This document shows, one piece after another, positions 34,675 to 45,404 of a stretch of DNA of 64,000 bases. Made by a program: the position numbers and the translations under genes. Below the pieces are notes generated by a model. That model made no database searches. It saw only the letters and a program-made list of their open reading frames with translations, and was not told the DNA's origin. How positions within the stretch are numbered: position 1 is the first letter of the stretch; each line of letters starts with the position of its first letter. This DNA comes from Rhodobacterales bacterium HKCCE2091 (GTDB lineage Bacteria > Pseudomonadota > Alphaproteobacteria > Rhodobacterales > Rhodobacteraceae): assembly GCA_015689685.1 (NCBI GenBank), contig WVSL01000007.1, forward strand, positions 62,001 through 126,000, written 5' to 3'.

Positions 34675-35291
34675 TGGGATTCCTCGGCTCCGTCGACTGG
34701 CTGTCCTTCCTCGCCGCGATGGTGCTGATCGAGCTGACGCCCGGGCCGAACATGGGCTGGCTCGCCGCGCTGTCGGCCCAGGCTGGACGTCGGACGGGGA
34801 TGTGGGCGGTGCTGGGGATCACCGTGGGCCTGTCGGTACAGGTGCTGGCGGCGGCGACCGGGCTGAGCGCGCTCGCCGCGGGTTGGGGCGCGCTCTACGA
34901 CCTGCTGCGGTGGGCGGGGGTCGCCTACATGCTCTACCTCGCCTGGTGCGCCTGGGCGGAAAGCGCCGAGAACGCCCCGGCGCAGGTGGCCGGCGAAAGC
35001 TCGTTCCGGCGCGGACTGATCTCGAACGTGCTGAACCCCAAGGCCCTGGTGTTCTACGTCGCGGTGGTCGGCCAGTTCACCGAGCCGTCGGCGGGCGGGG
35101 TCTGGTTCCAGATCCTGGTGCTCGGGGCGTTCCACATCTTCATCGCCTTCGCGGTCCACAGCGGGATCGTGCTGCTCGGCGCGGCGGTGGGCGAACGGAT
35201 CGAACGCTGGCGGCGGGCGGTCCCGGTCCGGCTGACCTTCGCGCTGGCGCTGGTCGTCGTCGCGGTCTGGATAGGGGTTTCGACGGGGTAG
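34674..35291 (+). CDS. LysE-family exporter
   Basis: 205 residues, five to six helices. The canonical signature ELTPGPNMGWLAALSAQAGRR opens the protein (PGPN intact, unlike the 11-kb homologue), and GLISNVLNPKALVFYVAVVGQF is the central LNPK motif. Translation is coupled to the TauE-type gene upstream by a 1-bp overlap. The two exporters may serve the same metabolite class. A hairpin at 35305-35320 follows. Confidence 0.9.
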   Translation: MGFLGSVDWLSFLAAMVLIELTPGPNMGWLAALSAQAGRRTGMWAVLGITVGLSVQVLAAATGLSALAAGWGALYDLLRWAGVAYMLYLAWCAWAESAENAPAQVAGESSFRRGLISNVLNPKALVFYVAVVGQFTEPSAGGVWFQILVLGAFHIFIAFAVHSGIVLLGAAVGERIERWRRAVPVRLTFALALVVVAVWIGVSTG

Positions 35292-35304
35292 CGGCGCACG
35301 CTTG

Positions 35305-35320
35305 CCGCCCGACCGGGCGG
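35305..35320. terminator. Hairpin between convergent LysE and DUF3859 genes
   Basis: CCGCCC-GACC-GGGCGG followed by TCCTGT. It is short and GC-rich, and lies 14 bp after one stop and 34 bp beyond the other. Confidence 0.45.
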
Positions 35321-35354
35321 TCCTGTCCCGGCGCGACCCGAAGGCCGCCGCGGG

Positions 35355-35909
35355 TCAGCTCACGAATTCCCCGAAGCAGCGGCCGAGCGCATTCGGCGCA
35401 AGCTCCGGCGCGACGACCTGGAACTCCGCGTGGTACAGGAGCTCTCCGTCGATGGTGGCGGAGAAGGTCCATTCGCCCGGCACCTCCTCTTCCGGGGTCT
35501 CGAAGGTGAAGCCCATCAGGGAATAACCCTCGGCGTCCAGCGAGGTTGTCCAGCGCTCGATCTCGACCCCGCTGCCGGGGAACGGCGGGTGGGTGACGGT
35601 CACGGCGACGTTGTCGTAGGCGATCCCGTCGGCCAGCTGCACCAGCACGCCGAAGCCGATGCCTTCCTCGGCCGGAACGACGAACTGCCGCGCGACGATC
35701 TCGGGCAGGCCGTCGACGATGTTGATGACGCCCGAGGCGGTTTCCGGGGCCGGGTCCTGCCGCACCGGTTCGGTCGCGCAGTAGATGCCGTAGGCGACAT
35801 CGGCCACCGCCTCGCCCCACCACGGGTTGGCGGCGCTGCTGTCCTGCGCCGCGGCGGGGCTGGCGAGGGCGGCGAACAGGGCAAGGGCGGCGGTTCGCGT
35901 CAGGGTCAT
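35355..35909 (-). CDS. DUF3859 exported protein
   Basis: 184 residues with a Sec signal peptide (MTLTRTAALALFAALASPAAAQ). The mature part contains PAEEGIGFGVLVQL and VTVTHPPFPGSGVEIERW, the pattern of DUF3859, a beta-rich domain of unknown function frequent in marine Rhodobacterales. Two cysteines (IYCATEP and GRCFGEF) could pair in the periplasm. An in-frame upstream start at 35990 adds a segment without a signal peptide and was rejected. Confidence 0.82.
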   Translation of the reverse strand: MTLTRTAALALFAALASPAAAQDSSAANPWWGEAVADVAYGIYCATEPVRQDPAPETASGVINIVDGLPEIVARQFVVPAEEGIGFGVLVQLADGIAYDNVAVTVTHPPFPGSGVEIERWTTSLDAEGYSLMGFTFETPEEEVPGEWTFSATIDGELLYHAEFQVVAPELAPNALGRCFGEFVS

Positions 35910-36004
35910 TGTCGGGGCCTTCTGCGGCGGACTGTCACCGCGCCAACATAGACACGGCATGCGCCGGACCCAAGCCCGGCGCGGCATCACGTTCTGCGGA
36001 AGGA

Positions 36005-36032
36005 CGCCGCCCTGCTGGCGGCGGGGCCGCGA

Positions 36033-36046
<14 letters not shown>
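36005..36046 (-). terminator. Two hairpins at the end of pckA
   Basis: CCGCGATC-AGGA-GATCGCGG (36027-36046) contains the pckA stop, which straddles the loop. CGCCGCC-CTGCT-GGCGGCG (36005-36023) follows on the minus strand. Neither has a U-tract. Confidence 0.5.
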
Positions 36047-37631
<1,585 letters not shown>

Positions 37632-37944
37632 CTGCCTTGCTCCTCGCCCGGCGCCGGTAAGTCGGCAGCCAAATCGGTAACGCCTGCATAGCCCGGCAGG
37701 TTGCCAGGATTACGAAAGGTGAAGCGGCTATAACACGCGGTTTCGCGGCCGCACCAGAAGGCATGTCAACAGTTAGCGCAATCATCGGGAACAATTTTGT
37801 TTCACTGCGTAATATTCGGTCGCACCAAGCGCGGGAAATCGCCGCCGGTCGGCGACGATTCGCAAGTTAGTCGTTGATTCCCCGGGCCAAAGAACGGAAA
37901 CTGCCCGAAAAACAGAATTCGAGCAGCCTTGAGGATTTCCCCAG
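37632..37944. promoter_or_regulatory. Divergent control region of pckA and chvI
   Basis: 313 bp without a gene, and more AT-rich than its surroundings. On the minus strand TTGACA (37764-37769) is an exact -35 box for pckA, though no good -10 follows at normal spacing. Directly upstream, 37771-37784 (TGATTGCGCTAACT on the minus strand) is an imperfect LacI-type palindrome. On the plus strand TAATAT (37810-37815) is a possible -10 for chvI. Confidence 0.45.
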
Positions 37945-38646
37945 ATGGCGCGTATCGCACTCGTCGACGATGACAGAAACATCCTGACTTCGGTCGCCAT
38001 GACCCTCGAGGCTGAAGGTTTCGAGGTCGAAACCTACAACGACGGCCAGTCCGCGCTCGAGGCGTTCAACCGGCGGATGCCGGAGCTTGCCGTTCTCGAC
38101 ATCAAGATGCCCCGCATGGACGGCATGGACCTGCTGCAGAGGCTGCGGCAGAAATCCAAGGTCCCGGTGATCTTCCTCACCTCCAAGGACGACGAGATCG
38201 ACGAGTTGATGGGCCTGCGCATGGGCGCGGACGACTACGTCAAGAAGCCGTTCTCGCAGCGCCTGCTGGTAGAACGCATCCGGTCGATCCTGCGTCGGCA
38301 GGAGGCGCTGGCCGCCGATGGCGGCACCGTTCCCGAGGACGCGCAGGTGATGACCCGCGGCAACCTGACGATGGACCCGCTGCGGCACTCGGTGTCGTGG
38401 AAGGGCAACGATGTCTCGCTGACGGTGACGGAATTCCTGCTGCTTCAGGCGCTGGCGCAGCGGCCGGGCTTCGTGAAGTCGCGGGACCAGTTGATGGACG
38501 TCGCCTACGACGAGCAGGTCTACGTCGACGACCGCACCATCGACAGCCACATCAAGCGCCTGCGCAAGAAGATGCGCGAGGCCGACGAGGAATTTTCCGC
38601 GATCGAGACACTTTACGGTATCGGGTACCGGTATAACGAAGAGTAA
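37945..38646 (+). CDS. chvI: Response regulator ChvI
   Basis: 233 residues of OmpR/PhoB type. The receiver domain has the acidic pocket VDDD at 8-10, the phosphoacceptor Asp52 (VLDIKMP) and Lys101 (VKKPFS). The C-terminal winged helix has [24 protein letters not shown] and the signature [18 protein letters not shown]. The kinase gene follows after 26 bp. ChvI of alphaproteobacteria responds to envelope or acid stress and to central metabolism; its position next to pckA supports the name. Confidence 0.96.
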   Translation: MARIALVDDDRNILTSVAMTLEAEGFEVETYNDGQSALEAFNRRMPELAVLDIKMPRMDGMDLLQRLRQKSKVPVIFLTSKDDEIDELMGLRMGADDYVKKPFSQRLLVERIRSILRRQEALAADGGTVPEDAQVMTRGNLTMDPLRHSVSWKGNDVSLTVTEFLLLQALAQRPGFVKSRDQLMDVAYDEQVYVDDRTIDSHIKRLRKKMREADEEFSAIETLYGIGYRYNEE

Positions 38647-38672
38647 ACCGTCCCGGCCTATCGTACACCGCG

Positions 38673-40412
38673 ATGTCGCTCGCTTCTGATCTCTCAATGA
38701 CCAACCGCCGCGCCCGGGCGCGCGGCGACATCGTGCTTGGCGAGGACTGGGACCGTCCGCAGGGCGCGCTGGAGTCGGAACTGCGCGCCGCGCGCAAGCG
38801 GCGGTCGCTGATCTCGCTCAACTCCTCGCCGCTGGCGCGGAAGATCATGGTGTTCAACCTGCTCGGCATCGTGGTGCTGGTGGCGGGCGTCCTGTTCCTG
38901 AACCCATTCCGCGACAGCCTCGTGCTGCAACGCGAACGCGCGCTCGCGATCGAGGCGCAGCTGATCGCAGACGTGTTCGAGGCGACCCTGCCCGAGGCCG
39001 CGCTGACGGGCGAACCCGCGGACATGCCCGGCGACGTGCCGAGCCCGGCCGAAACGCTGCGCCGGATCGGCCTGTCCGAGGGGCTCGACGTCTACGTCTA
39101 TTCCCGTGACGGCACGCTCCTGACCTCGACCGAGGAAGTTGCGCGGAACCCGGTGCGCCCGGTCCAGGGGCTGGACGAGCGCCAGGGCACGACGCTCATC
39201 ATCTCCGATTTCCTGAACGCGGTCTGGGACGGCATCGCCGGCGCCCTGTCGGGCGGCGAGGCGCCGGAGCCGGTGGTGAACACCGCCGAAACCGCGGCCA
39301 GCCTCGTCGAAACCGCGCTTCGCGGCGGCACGGTCCTGCGCCGCGGCGTGACGCCGGGCGGCACCGTCTACACCGCCGCGACCCCGGTCGAAGGCCATGA
39401 CGGCGTGATCGGCGTCATCGCCGTGACCACCGCGGCCGGCGAGATCGACACGCTGGTCCGGTCGGAACGCGAACAGATCCTGCAGATGTTCGTCATCGCG
39501 CTTCTGGTGTCGATGGGGCTGTCGCTCCTGCTCGCCTCCACCATCGCGCACCCGCTGTCGGACCTCTCCGCCGCGGCGGAGCTCGGCCGCGACAAGAACG
39601 CCCGCAAGATGAGCCCGACGCGGGTGCGGATCCCCGACCTGACCGGCCGACCCGACGAGATCGGGCGGCTGTCCGGCGCGCTGCGCGGCATGGTCTCCGC
39701 GCTCTACGACCGGATCGACTCCAACGAACAGTTTGCCGCCGACGTGGCGCACGAGATCAAGAACCCGCTCGCCAGCCTGCAATCGGCGGTCGGCACGATG
39801 CGCGTCGCCCGCACCGACGACCAGCGCAACCGTCTCCTGGAAGTGATCGAGCACGACGTGCGGCGGCTCGACCGCCTCGTCTCCGACATCTCCAACGCCT
39901 CCCGCCTCGATTCCGAGCTGGTGAAGGAGGAGGAGGAGGAATTCGACCTGATCCGGATGCTGGAGAACCTCAGCCGCTACCACGCAGAGGATGCCGCCCG
40001 GAAAGGGGTCGAGTTCATCATCGACCTGCCGGGGGAACCTGTGCGCACCACCGGGCTGGAAGCGCGGCTGGCACAGGTCTTCGTCAACCTGATCGCCAAC
40101 GCAATTTCCTTCTGCCAGGAAGGTGACGCGGTCCGTATCTGGGCGCGGAAGCGTGAAAACCGGGTGCTCGTCGTGGTCGAGGATACCGGCCCCGGCATCC
40201 CCGAAGAGGCGCTGACCAAGGTGTTCAACCGCTTCTACTCCGAACGCCCGGTGCAGCAGTTCGGCAACCATTCCGGCCTCGGCCTCGCGATTTCCAAGCA
40301 GATCGTCGAGGCGCATGGCGGCGTGATCTGGGCCGAGAACATCCGCCCGACCGAGGCCGACCGCACCTCCGAACCGCTCGGCGCGCGCTTCGTCGTCGGC
40401 CTTCCGGTCTGA
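38673..40412 (+). CDS. chvG: Sensor histidine kinase ChvG
   Basis: 579 residues. Membrane helices at about 58-77 and 270-292 bracket a periplasmic sensing domain of about 190 residues. A HAMP segment follows (ASTIAHPLSDLSAAAELG). The DHp phosphoacceptor His360 is in FAADVAHEIKNPLASLQ, and the ATPase domain has NLIANAISFC, VEDTGPGIPEEAL and HSGLGLAISKQIV. Full-length and intact. ATG 38697 is an alternative start. hprK begins only 3 bp after its stop. Confidence 0.96.
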   Translation: MSLASDLSMTNRRARARGDIVLGEDWDRPQGALESELRAARKRRSLISLNSSPLARKIMVFNLLGIVVLVAGVLFLNPFRDSLVLQRERALAIEAQLIADVFEATLPEAALTGEPADMPGDVPSPAETLRRIGLSEGLDVYVYSRDGTLLTSTEEVARNPVRPVQGLDERQGTTLIISDFLNAVWDGIAGALSGGEAPEPVVNTAETAASLVETALRGGTVLRRGVTPGGTVYTAATPVEGHDGVIGVIAVTTAAGEIDTLVRSEREQILQMFVIALLVSMGLSLLLASTIAHPLSDLSAAAELGRDKNARKMSPTRVRIPDLTGRPDEIGRLSGALRGMVSALYDRIDSNEQFAADVAHEIKNPLASLQSAVGTMRVARTDDQRNRLLEVIEHDVRRLDRLVSDISNASRLDSELVKEEEEEFDLIRMLENLSRYHAEDAARKGVEFIIDLPGEPVRTTGLEARLAQVFVNLIANAISFCQEGDAVRIWARKRENRVLVVVEDTGPGIPEEALTKVFNRFYSERPVQQFGNHSGLGLAISKQIVEAHGGVIWAENIRPTEADRTSEPLGARFVVGLPV

Positions 40413-40415
40413 GCC

Positions 40416-41288
40416 TTGGCCCCGGCCGGCACACCGCCCGACGACATCGTCCTTCCCCTCACCGACATCGGCCGCCCCGGCGACGGCGCGGTGATCTGCC
40501 ATGCCTCCGCCGTTTCCGTGGACGGTCGCGGGGTGCTGATCTTCGGGCCGTCGGGATCCGGCAAGTCGCTGCTGGCGCTGAGGCTGATGGCCCTCGGCGC
40601 TGCGCTGGTCGCGGATGACGGGGTATCGGTGACGTGGAGCGGCGAGGACGCCGAGGACACCGCCCCCGCCCTCGAACTCGAACCCGAGACCGACCTAGTG
40701 GAGGACGGTCCGGAGGAATGGGACGGCGCGATGGATGCGGGCACCACCTTCGCCTTCCCCGCGCCGGTCGACTGGGGCCGCCGCGAAAGTGCTTCGCCCG
40801 CCCCGGCTCCGGCGCGAGACGTGGCGGAAGGCAGCGGAGCCGCCGGGGCCGCCGCGATCCGGTCATCCGTCAGCCGCGTGGCTTATGCCGGCGAGGGCGG
40901 TGACGCGGAATTCTCGCTGTTCGCCGCGGACGAGGAGGAACGGGAGGAACCGGGCGACCCCGAGACCCCGGACGGCGACGACGAGGAAGACGGGCATCTG
41001 TTCGACGCGCCGGACGGGACCGGGGCCACCGACCTCTGGCTTTCCGCCGCACCGAATGCCCTGCCCATGATCGAAGCGCGCGGGATCGGGCTCCTGCACG
41101 CCGATCTCGCCCCTGCCCCGGTCCCGCTGGCACTGGCCGTGGACCTCGGCCGCCCGGAACCGCAGCGCCTGCCGCCTGCACGGGAGCTTCGGCACGGCGA
41201 GGCGCGGGTGCCGCTGATCCTTGCCGCGGGGCATCCCGACCCCGCGCCCGCGATCCTGCAATACCTCCTGGCGGGGCGGACGGAATGA
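40416..41288 (+). CDS. hprK: HPr kinase/phosphorylase with a long acidic insert
   Basis: 290 residues from TTG 40416; GTG at about codon 25 is an alternative. The Walker A GPSGSGKS is at 44-51, LVADDG with Asp67 and Asp68 follows, and the conserved IEARGIGLL occurs at 219-227, the HprK signature. Alphaproteobacterial HprK proteins are usually about 140-150 residues. Here a 130-residue insert (about 77-206), rich in Asp, Glu, Pro, Ala and Gly, lies between the Asp pair and IEARG. The enzyme would phosphorylate Ser49 of the HPr three genes downstream. The reading frame is continuous. Confidence 0.88.
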   Translation: MAPAGTPPDDIVLPLTDIGRPGDGAVICHASAVSVDGRGVLIFGPSGSGKSLLALRLMALGAALVADDGVSVTWSGEDAEDTAPALELEPETDLVEDGPEEWDGAMDAGTTFAFPAPVDWGRRESASPAPAPARDVAEGSGAAGAAAIRSSVSRVAYAGEGGDAEFSLFAADEEEREEPGDPETPDGDDEEDGHLFDAPDGTGATDLWLSAAPNALPMIEARGIGLLHADLAPAPVPLALAVDLGRPEPQRLPPARELRHGEARVPLILAAGHPDPAPAILQYLLAGRTE

Positions 41289-41346
41289 CGGCGCGCTGCT
41301 CTGCCCCGCTCCGACTGCACCCGCGCTTCACCAGCGGAGACCTTCT

Positions 41347-42255
41347 ATGACGCCGGAGGACCAGGCCCCGAAGGGCGACGAGGCCGCCGCGCGGATCGTG
41401 TTCATCTCCGGCCCGTCCGGCGCGGGCCGCTCGACGGCGATCGACGCGCTGGAGGACCTGGGCTTCGAGGCGATCGACAACCTGCCGCTGTCGCTTCTGC
41501 CGCAGCTCCTGTCCGGTCCCGCGCCGACGCGGCCGCTCGCGCTCGGCACCGACCCGCGGAACCGCGACTATTCGGCACACGCGCTGATCGAGGCCGTCGA
41601 CCGGGCCGCCTCCGACCCCGACATCCTGTCCGACCTCGTGTTCCTCGACTGCGCGACGGAGGTGCTGGTGCGCCGGTTCTCGGAGACGCGCCGCCGCCAC
41701 CCGCTCGCGCCCGCCGACCAGCCGATCCTCGGGATCGAGCTGGAACGCGACCTGCTGGCCCCGGTGCGCGCCCGCGCCGGCATCCTGATCGACACCTCGA
41801 CCCTGTCGCCGCACGACCTGAAGGCCGAGATCACGCGGCTGTTCAGCCCCTCGGGCGCGCAGCGGCTCGCCATCTCGGTTCAGAGCTTTTCCTACAAGCG
41901 CGGCCTGCCGATGGGGGCGGACATCGTGTTCGACTGCCGGTTTCTGCGCAATCCGTACTGGTCCGAGGACCTGCGCGGGTCCGACGGCCGCGACCCGGCG
42001 GTGCAGGCCTACATCGCCGACGACCCCCGCTTCGGCCCCTTCGCCGAACAGGTCGCGGCGCTGATCGGAACCCTTCTTCCGGCCTACCGGGAGGAGGGGC
42101 GCGCGCACCTGACCGTCGCTTTCGGCTGCACCGGCGGGCAGCATCGCTCCGTCGCGATGGCCGAAAACCTGACCTCGCATCTTGCTAACGCCGGTTGGCA
42201 GGTGTCAAAAAGGCACCGGGAGCTGGAACGGCGCGGCATCACGGGCGCGCCCTGA
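41347..42255 (+). CDS. rapZ: RapZ family nucleotide-binding protein
   Basis: 302 residues. The N-terminal P-loop is GPSGAGRST (22-30), with Arg in place of the usual Lys. The C-terminal domain carries [20 protein letters not shown] and the family hallmark [10 protein letters not shown] near the end. In enterobacteria RapZ binds the sRNA GlmZ and controls glucosamine-6-phosphate synthase; in alphaproteobacteria the role is unknown, but the gene sits with the regulatory PTS. EIIA follows after 17 bp. Confidence 0.94.
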   Translation: MTPEDQAPKGDEAAARIVFISGPSGAGRSTAIDALEDLGFEAIDNLPLSLLPQLLSGPAPTRPLALGTDPRNRDYSAHALIEAVDRAASDPDILSDLVFLDCATEVLVRRFSETRRRHPLAPADQPILGIELERDLLAPVRARAGILIDTSTLSPHDLKAEITRLFSPSGAQRLAISVQSFSYKRGLPMGADIVFDCRFLRNPYWSEDLRGSDGRDPAVQAYIADDPRFGPFAEQVAALIGTLLPAYREEGRAHLTVAFGCTGGQHRSVAMAENLTSHLANAGWQVSKRHRELERRGITGAP

Positions 42256-42272
42256 TCCATCGAGAGACACGC

Positions 42273-42665
42273 TTGATAGGTATCGTCATCGTCGCCCACG
42301 GGGGGCTGGCCGCCGAGTTGAAGAAGGCGACGGAGCATGTGGTGGGCCCGCAGGCCGGCATGGTGGCGATCCAGGTGGGTGCCGAGGACGATCGCGCCCG
42401 GCGGCAATCCGAGATCTGCGACGCGGCCGACGCCGTCGATACCGGCGACGGGGTGGTGCTGGTGACCGACATGTACGGCGGGTCGCCGTCGAACCTCAGC
42501 CTCCGCGCCTGCCGCCCGCAGAACCGCAAGATCCTGACCGGGGTGAACCTGCCCATGCTGATAAAGCTCGCCAAGTCGCGCGGGCTCGGCGTCGACGAGG
42601 CGGTGCGCCGCGCGACCGACGCCGGGCGCCGCTACATCAACTCGTTCGACGGGGCGCCCGAATGA
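42273..42665 (+). CDS. PTS system EIIA, mannose family
   Basis: 130 residues from TTG 42273 (LIGIVIVAHGGLA), the usual length. The phosphoacceptor is His9 in VAHGGLAAEL. DMYGGSPSNLSL is the second family motif. No EIIB, EIIC or enzyme I gene is in the window, so this is the truncated, regulatory PTS found in alphaproteobacteria rather than a sugar importer. Its stop overlaps the HPr start (ATGA). Confidence 0.94.
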   Translation: MIGIVIVAHGGLAAELKKATEHVVGPQAGMVAIQVGAEDDRARRQSEICDAADAVDTGDGVVLVTDMYGGSPSNLSLRACRPQNRKILTGVNLPMLIKLAKSRGLGVDEAVRRATDAGRRYINSFDGAPE

Positions 42666-42940
42666 CCGCGCCCGTGTGCCGCCGGATGGAGATCGTTAAC
42701 ATGAAGGGCCTGCATGCCCGCGCCTCGGCGAAACTGGTCGAGGTGGTGGAGGCGCACGACGCCGATTGCACCGTCCGCCGGGATGGGCTCGACGCCGCCG
42801 GGGACAGTATAATGGGCCTTTTGATGTTGGCAGCGAGCCAGGGAAGCATTATTGAGATCGAAACCAGCGGCGCCGAGGCCGAGGCGCTGGCCGATGCCAT
42901 CGAAGCACTGGTTGCGGACAAGTTCGGAGAGGGCCAGTAG
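42662..42940 (+). CDS. ptsH: HPr phosphocarrier protein
   Basis: 92 residues. His18 in MKGLHARASAKLV is the site phosphorylated by enzyme I, and Ser49 in GDSIMGLLML is the site of HPr kinase. The presence of both with an HprK in the same cluster means the protein can integrate both signals. It is coupled by overlap to EIIA. The gene for enzyme I is not in the window. Confidence 0.95.
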   Translation: MTAPVCRRMEIVNMKGLHARASAKLVEVVEAHDADCTVRRDGLDAAGDSIMGLLMLAASQGSIIEIETSGAEAEALADAIEALVADKFGEGQ

Positions 42941-42986
42941 CCCGGGCTCGGCACCGGGCGCGGGTAGCCCCGGGGGCAGGTTGCGG

Positions 42987-43907
42987 GTGACGGACATCAC
43001 CACATCGCGAATGAAACGGCGGCCGGCGCGCAGCGGGCCGAACCGGCATATCGCGGGTCCGCCGGCCCCCCGTATCTACGACCGCCGAAGCCTCACCTAC
43101 GCCGACAGTTTCGACAACTGGTGGGTGCGCCAGTTCGTGCGCGCGGTCGAGTGGATGACCGGCAAGGTCACCATCCTGCGCCGGGTGCGCCGGTTCGAGC
43201 GGCTCGGTGCGCCCAAGGGGCTCGCTTTCTGGCCCGCGACGATGAAGGCCATGAACATCGAGATCCGCACCCCCGAGGAACAGCTTCGCCGGATCCCCAA
43301 GACCGGGCCGGTGATCCTGGTCGCGAACCACCCGCACGGGCTGGTCGACGGCATGATCCTCGCCGACCTGATCGGACGGCGGCGGGAGGACTTCAAGATC
43401 CTGTCCCGCGCGCTGCTGACCGGGCTCGACGAGAGCGCGGCGGGCTACATGATCTCCGTGCCGTTCCCGCACGAGGCCGACGCGCAGCGCAAGATGGTCG
43501 AGATGCGGGCCGAGGCGATGGAGCACCTGAAGGACGGCGGCATGATCGCGCTGTTCCCCTCGGGCGCCGTCGCGGTGTCGGAAACCGCCTGGGGCCCGGC
43601 GGTCGAGGGCGAGTGGAACGTCTTCACCGCGAAGATGATCCGGACCTCCGGCGCGACCGTGGTCCCGTGCTATTTCACCGGGTCGAATTCCCGGCTCTAC
43701 CAGCTCGCCAACCGCATTTCGCCGGTGCTGCGGCAGGCGATGCTGATCCACGAGGTGGTGCATTCCTTCGACAAGCCGCAGGCGCCGATCATCGGCCAGC
43801 CGATCGGCCCCGAGGACTGGGCGGAGCCGATCCGCAACCCGCGCGCCTTCATGGCCGACCTGCGGGCGCGGACGCTTGCGCTGAAGGGCACGGCGGGCCG
43901 GGGCTGA
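42987..43907 (+). CDS. 1-acyl-glycerol-3-phosphate acyltransferase-like protein
   Basis: 306 residues from GTG 42987, with AGG about 8-10 bp upstream; ATG 43011 has no ribosome site. The PlsC-type motif is NHPHGLVDGMI (block I with the H-x4-D variant HPHGLVD), and FPSGAVAVSETAWG is the third block. A membrane-peripheral lipid acyltransferase is likely. It follows the HPr gene by 46 bp and could be in the same message; a link of phospholipid or ornithine-lipid synthesis to the PTS would be inference. Confidence 0.85.
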   Translation: MTDITTSRMKRRPARSGPNRHIAGPPAPRIYDRRSLTYADSFDNWWVRQFVRAVEWMTGKVTILRRVRRFERLGAPKGLAFWPATMKAMNIEIRTPEEQLRRIPKTGPVILVANHPHGLVDGMILADLIGRRREDFKILSRALLTGLDESAAGYMISVPFPHEADAQRKMVEMRAEAMEHLKDGGMIALFPSGAVAVSETAWGPAVEGEWNVFTAKMIRTSGATVVPCYFTGSNSRLYQLANRISPVLRQAMLIHEVVHSFDKPQAPIIGQPIGPEDWAEPIRNPRAFMADLRARTLALKGTAGRG

Positions 43908-43982
43908 CCGCGTTCAGCGGCTCGTAAGACATTCGGGTGTAGCACGGACGGGAAAGCGATTCCCCGGACAGCGAGCGCCCAG

Positions 43983-45392
43983 ATGGACTTCGAGAAAGAC
44001 TTTCGCCACTACTTCGGTGTCGACGACAAATTCATTGCCGACCTGAAGGAGATCTGGCGTCTCGTCGGGGACGGGATGGATGGGCTTCTCGATACCTTTT
44101 ACGACTTCATCCGCGCCGATCCCGAACTGTCCCGCTTCTTCCGCGACGAAGCGCAGATGGCGCACGCCAAGGCCAAGCAGATCAAGCACTGGGAACAGCT
44201 GTTCACCTCCGGGTTCTCACACGCCTACCACGATTCCGCCCGCCGCGTCGGCACCGTCCACTTCGAGATCGGGCTCCCGAACCTCTATTTCATGTCGATG
44301 TACACACGCGGCGCGCGCATGATCGTCGCCGCGCTGACCAGCCAGGGCGGCCTGTTCCGCGGCCGCTATTCCCACCTGGTGCCGACCGCCGTCGCCGCGG
44401 TGATGATCGATTGCGAGGCGGTGTCCTACGCCTTTACCCAGTGCCAGTCGCGGATGCGCGAAGCCGCGCTCGACAAGCTCGGCCAGGTGATCGAGGAGTT
44501 CAGCCTCGGCCGGCTCGAGGCGCGCGTGGAATCGCCGTTCCCGGAACGGTACGAAGGCAACCGGCGCGCCTTCAACGATATGGCGGACCGGATCCAGTCG
44601 GTGTTTTCCGGGGTGTCGGACAATGCGGCCGACGTGCAGCACCTGACGCAGCAGGTGTCCCGCCTGGCAGAGGACCTGTCGGAGCGAGCCCAGGGCCAGG
44701 CCGCCGCGGTCGAGGAATCGAACGCCGCGGTGTCGGAGCTTTCGACCTCGCTCCGCGACAATGCCGACAGCTTCAACCGCGCGATCAACGCCAGTTCCGG
44801 CAACGTCTCGGCCGCGGAGGGCGGCATCACCGCCGCCGACCGCGCCTACGAGGCGATGGAGCGGATCAAGTCCGGTTTCTCCGACATCGCGCGGATCACC
44901 GGCGACATCGAGGAAATCAGCTTCCAGACCAACCTTCTGGCCCTCAACGCCTCGGTCGAGGCCGCGCGTGCGGGCGAGGCCGGCAAGGGCTTCGCCGTGG
45001 TCGCCACCGAGGTCGCGTCGCTCGCCAAGCGCGCGGCGGAGCTGACCGAGAACATCCGCAACATGGTCGAGCGGTCGAGTTCGGTGGTCGACGAGGGCTC
45101 CGTCCTGTTCGGCCAGACCAAGGACACGCTCCGCCGGATCCGCGAGAGCGCGGAAACCGCGTCGTCCGAGATCCGCTCCGCGGTGGAGGCCGCGACTGAA
45201 CAGACCCTCACCATCGAGGAGGTGAAGAAGGCGCTGGATTCGATCGACACCGTGACCCAGAACAACGCCGCCATCGCGGCCCAGGTCGCCGAAAGCTGCG
45301 AGACGCTGGAGGCGCGCGCCGACGGCCTCGCGCGGCCCTTCGACGCCTTCAACGCCGATGCCGCGCGCAAGGCGGGCCAGCGCGCGGCCTGA
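43983..45392 (+). CDS. Globin-coupled chemoreceptor
   Basis: 469 residues with no membrane helix. The N-terminal 160 residues form a protoglobin/HemAT-like sensor, with the proximal haem ligand probably His93 in the [15 protein letters not shown] segment. A linker of about 170-220 follows. The C-terminal half is the MCP signalling coiled coil, with the hairpin tip [34 protein letters not shown], in parts. It should bind O2 (or another gas) through haem and signal to CheA in the cytoplasm. No che genes are near, and there is no C-terminal CheR-binding pentapeptide. Confidence 0.9.
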   Translation: MDFEKDFRHYFGVDDKFIADLKEIWRLVGDGMDGLLDTFYDFIRADPELSRFFRDEAQMAHAKAKQIKHWEQLFTSGFSHAYHDSARRVGTVHFEIGLPNLYFMSMYTRGARMIVAALTSQGGLFRGRYSHLVPTAVAAVMIDCEAVSYAFTQCQSRMREAALDKLGQVIEEFSLGRLEARVESPFPERYEGNRRAFNDMADRIQSVFSGVSDNAADVQHLTQQVSRLAEDLSERAQGQAAAVEESNAAVSELSTSLRDNADSFNRAINASSGNVSAAEGGITAADRAYEAMERIKSGFSDIARITGDIEEISFQTNLLALNASVEAARAGEAGKGFAVVATEVASLAKRAAELTENIRNMVERSSSVVDEGSVLFGQTKDTLRRIRESAETASSEIRSAVEAATEQTLTIEEVKKALDSIDTVTQNNAAIAAQVAESCETLEARADGLARPFDAFNADAARKAGQRAA

Positions 45393-45403
45393 ACCCGAGG
45401 CCG
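45385..45403. terminator. Short hairpin between convergent chemoreceptor and hbd genes
   Basis: CGGCCT and AGGCCG pair around 7 nt. The chemoreceptor stop (45390-45392) lies at the stem/loop junction, and the hbd stop begins at 45405. It is weak and has no U-tract. Confidence 0.3.
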
Positions 45404-45404
45404 A

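Noticed and set aside
41407-41437. Loss of the Walker A lysine in RapZ as a sign of a broken gene
   Set aside because: Arg at this position (GPSGAGRST) is, as I recall, common in RapZ of Rhodobacterales, and the rest of the protein including [10 protein letters not shown] is intact.
42273-42940. A complete sugar-transport PTS operon
   Set aside because: Only EIIA and HPr with HprK and RapZ are present. No EIIB, EIIC or enzyme I gene is in the window, which fits a regulatory PTS.
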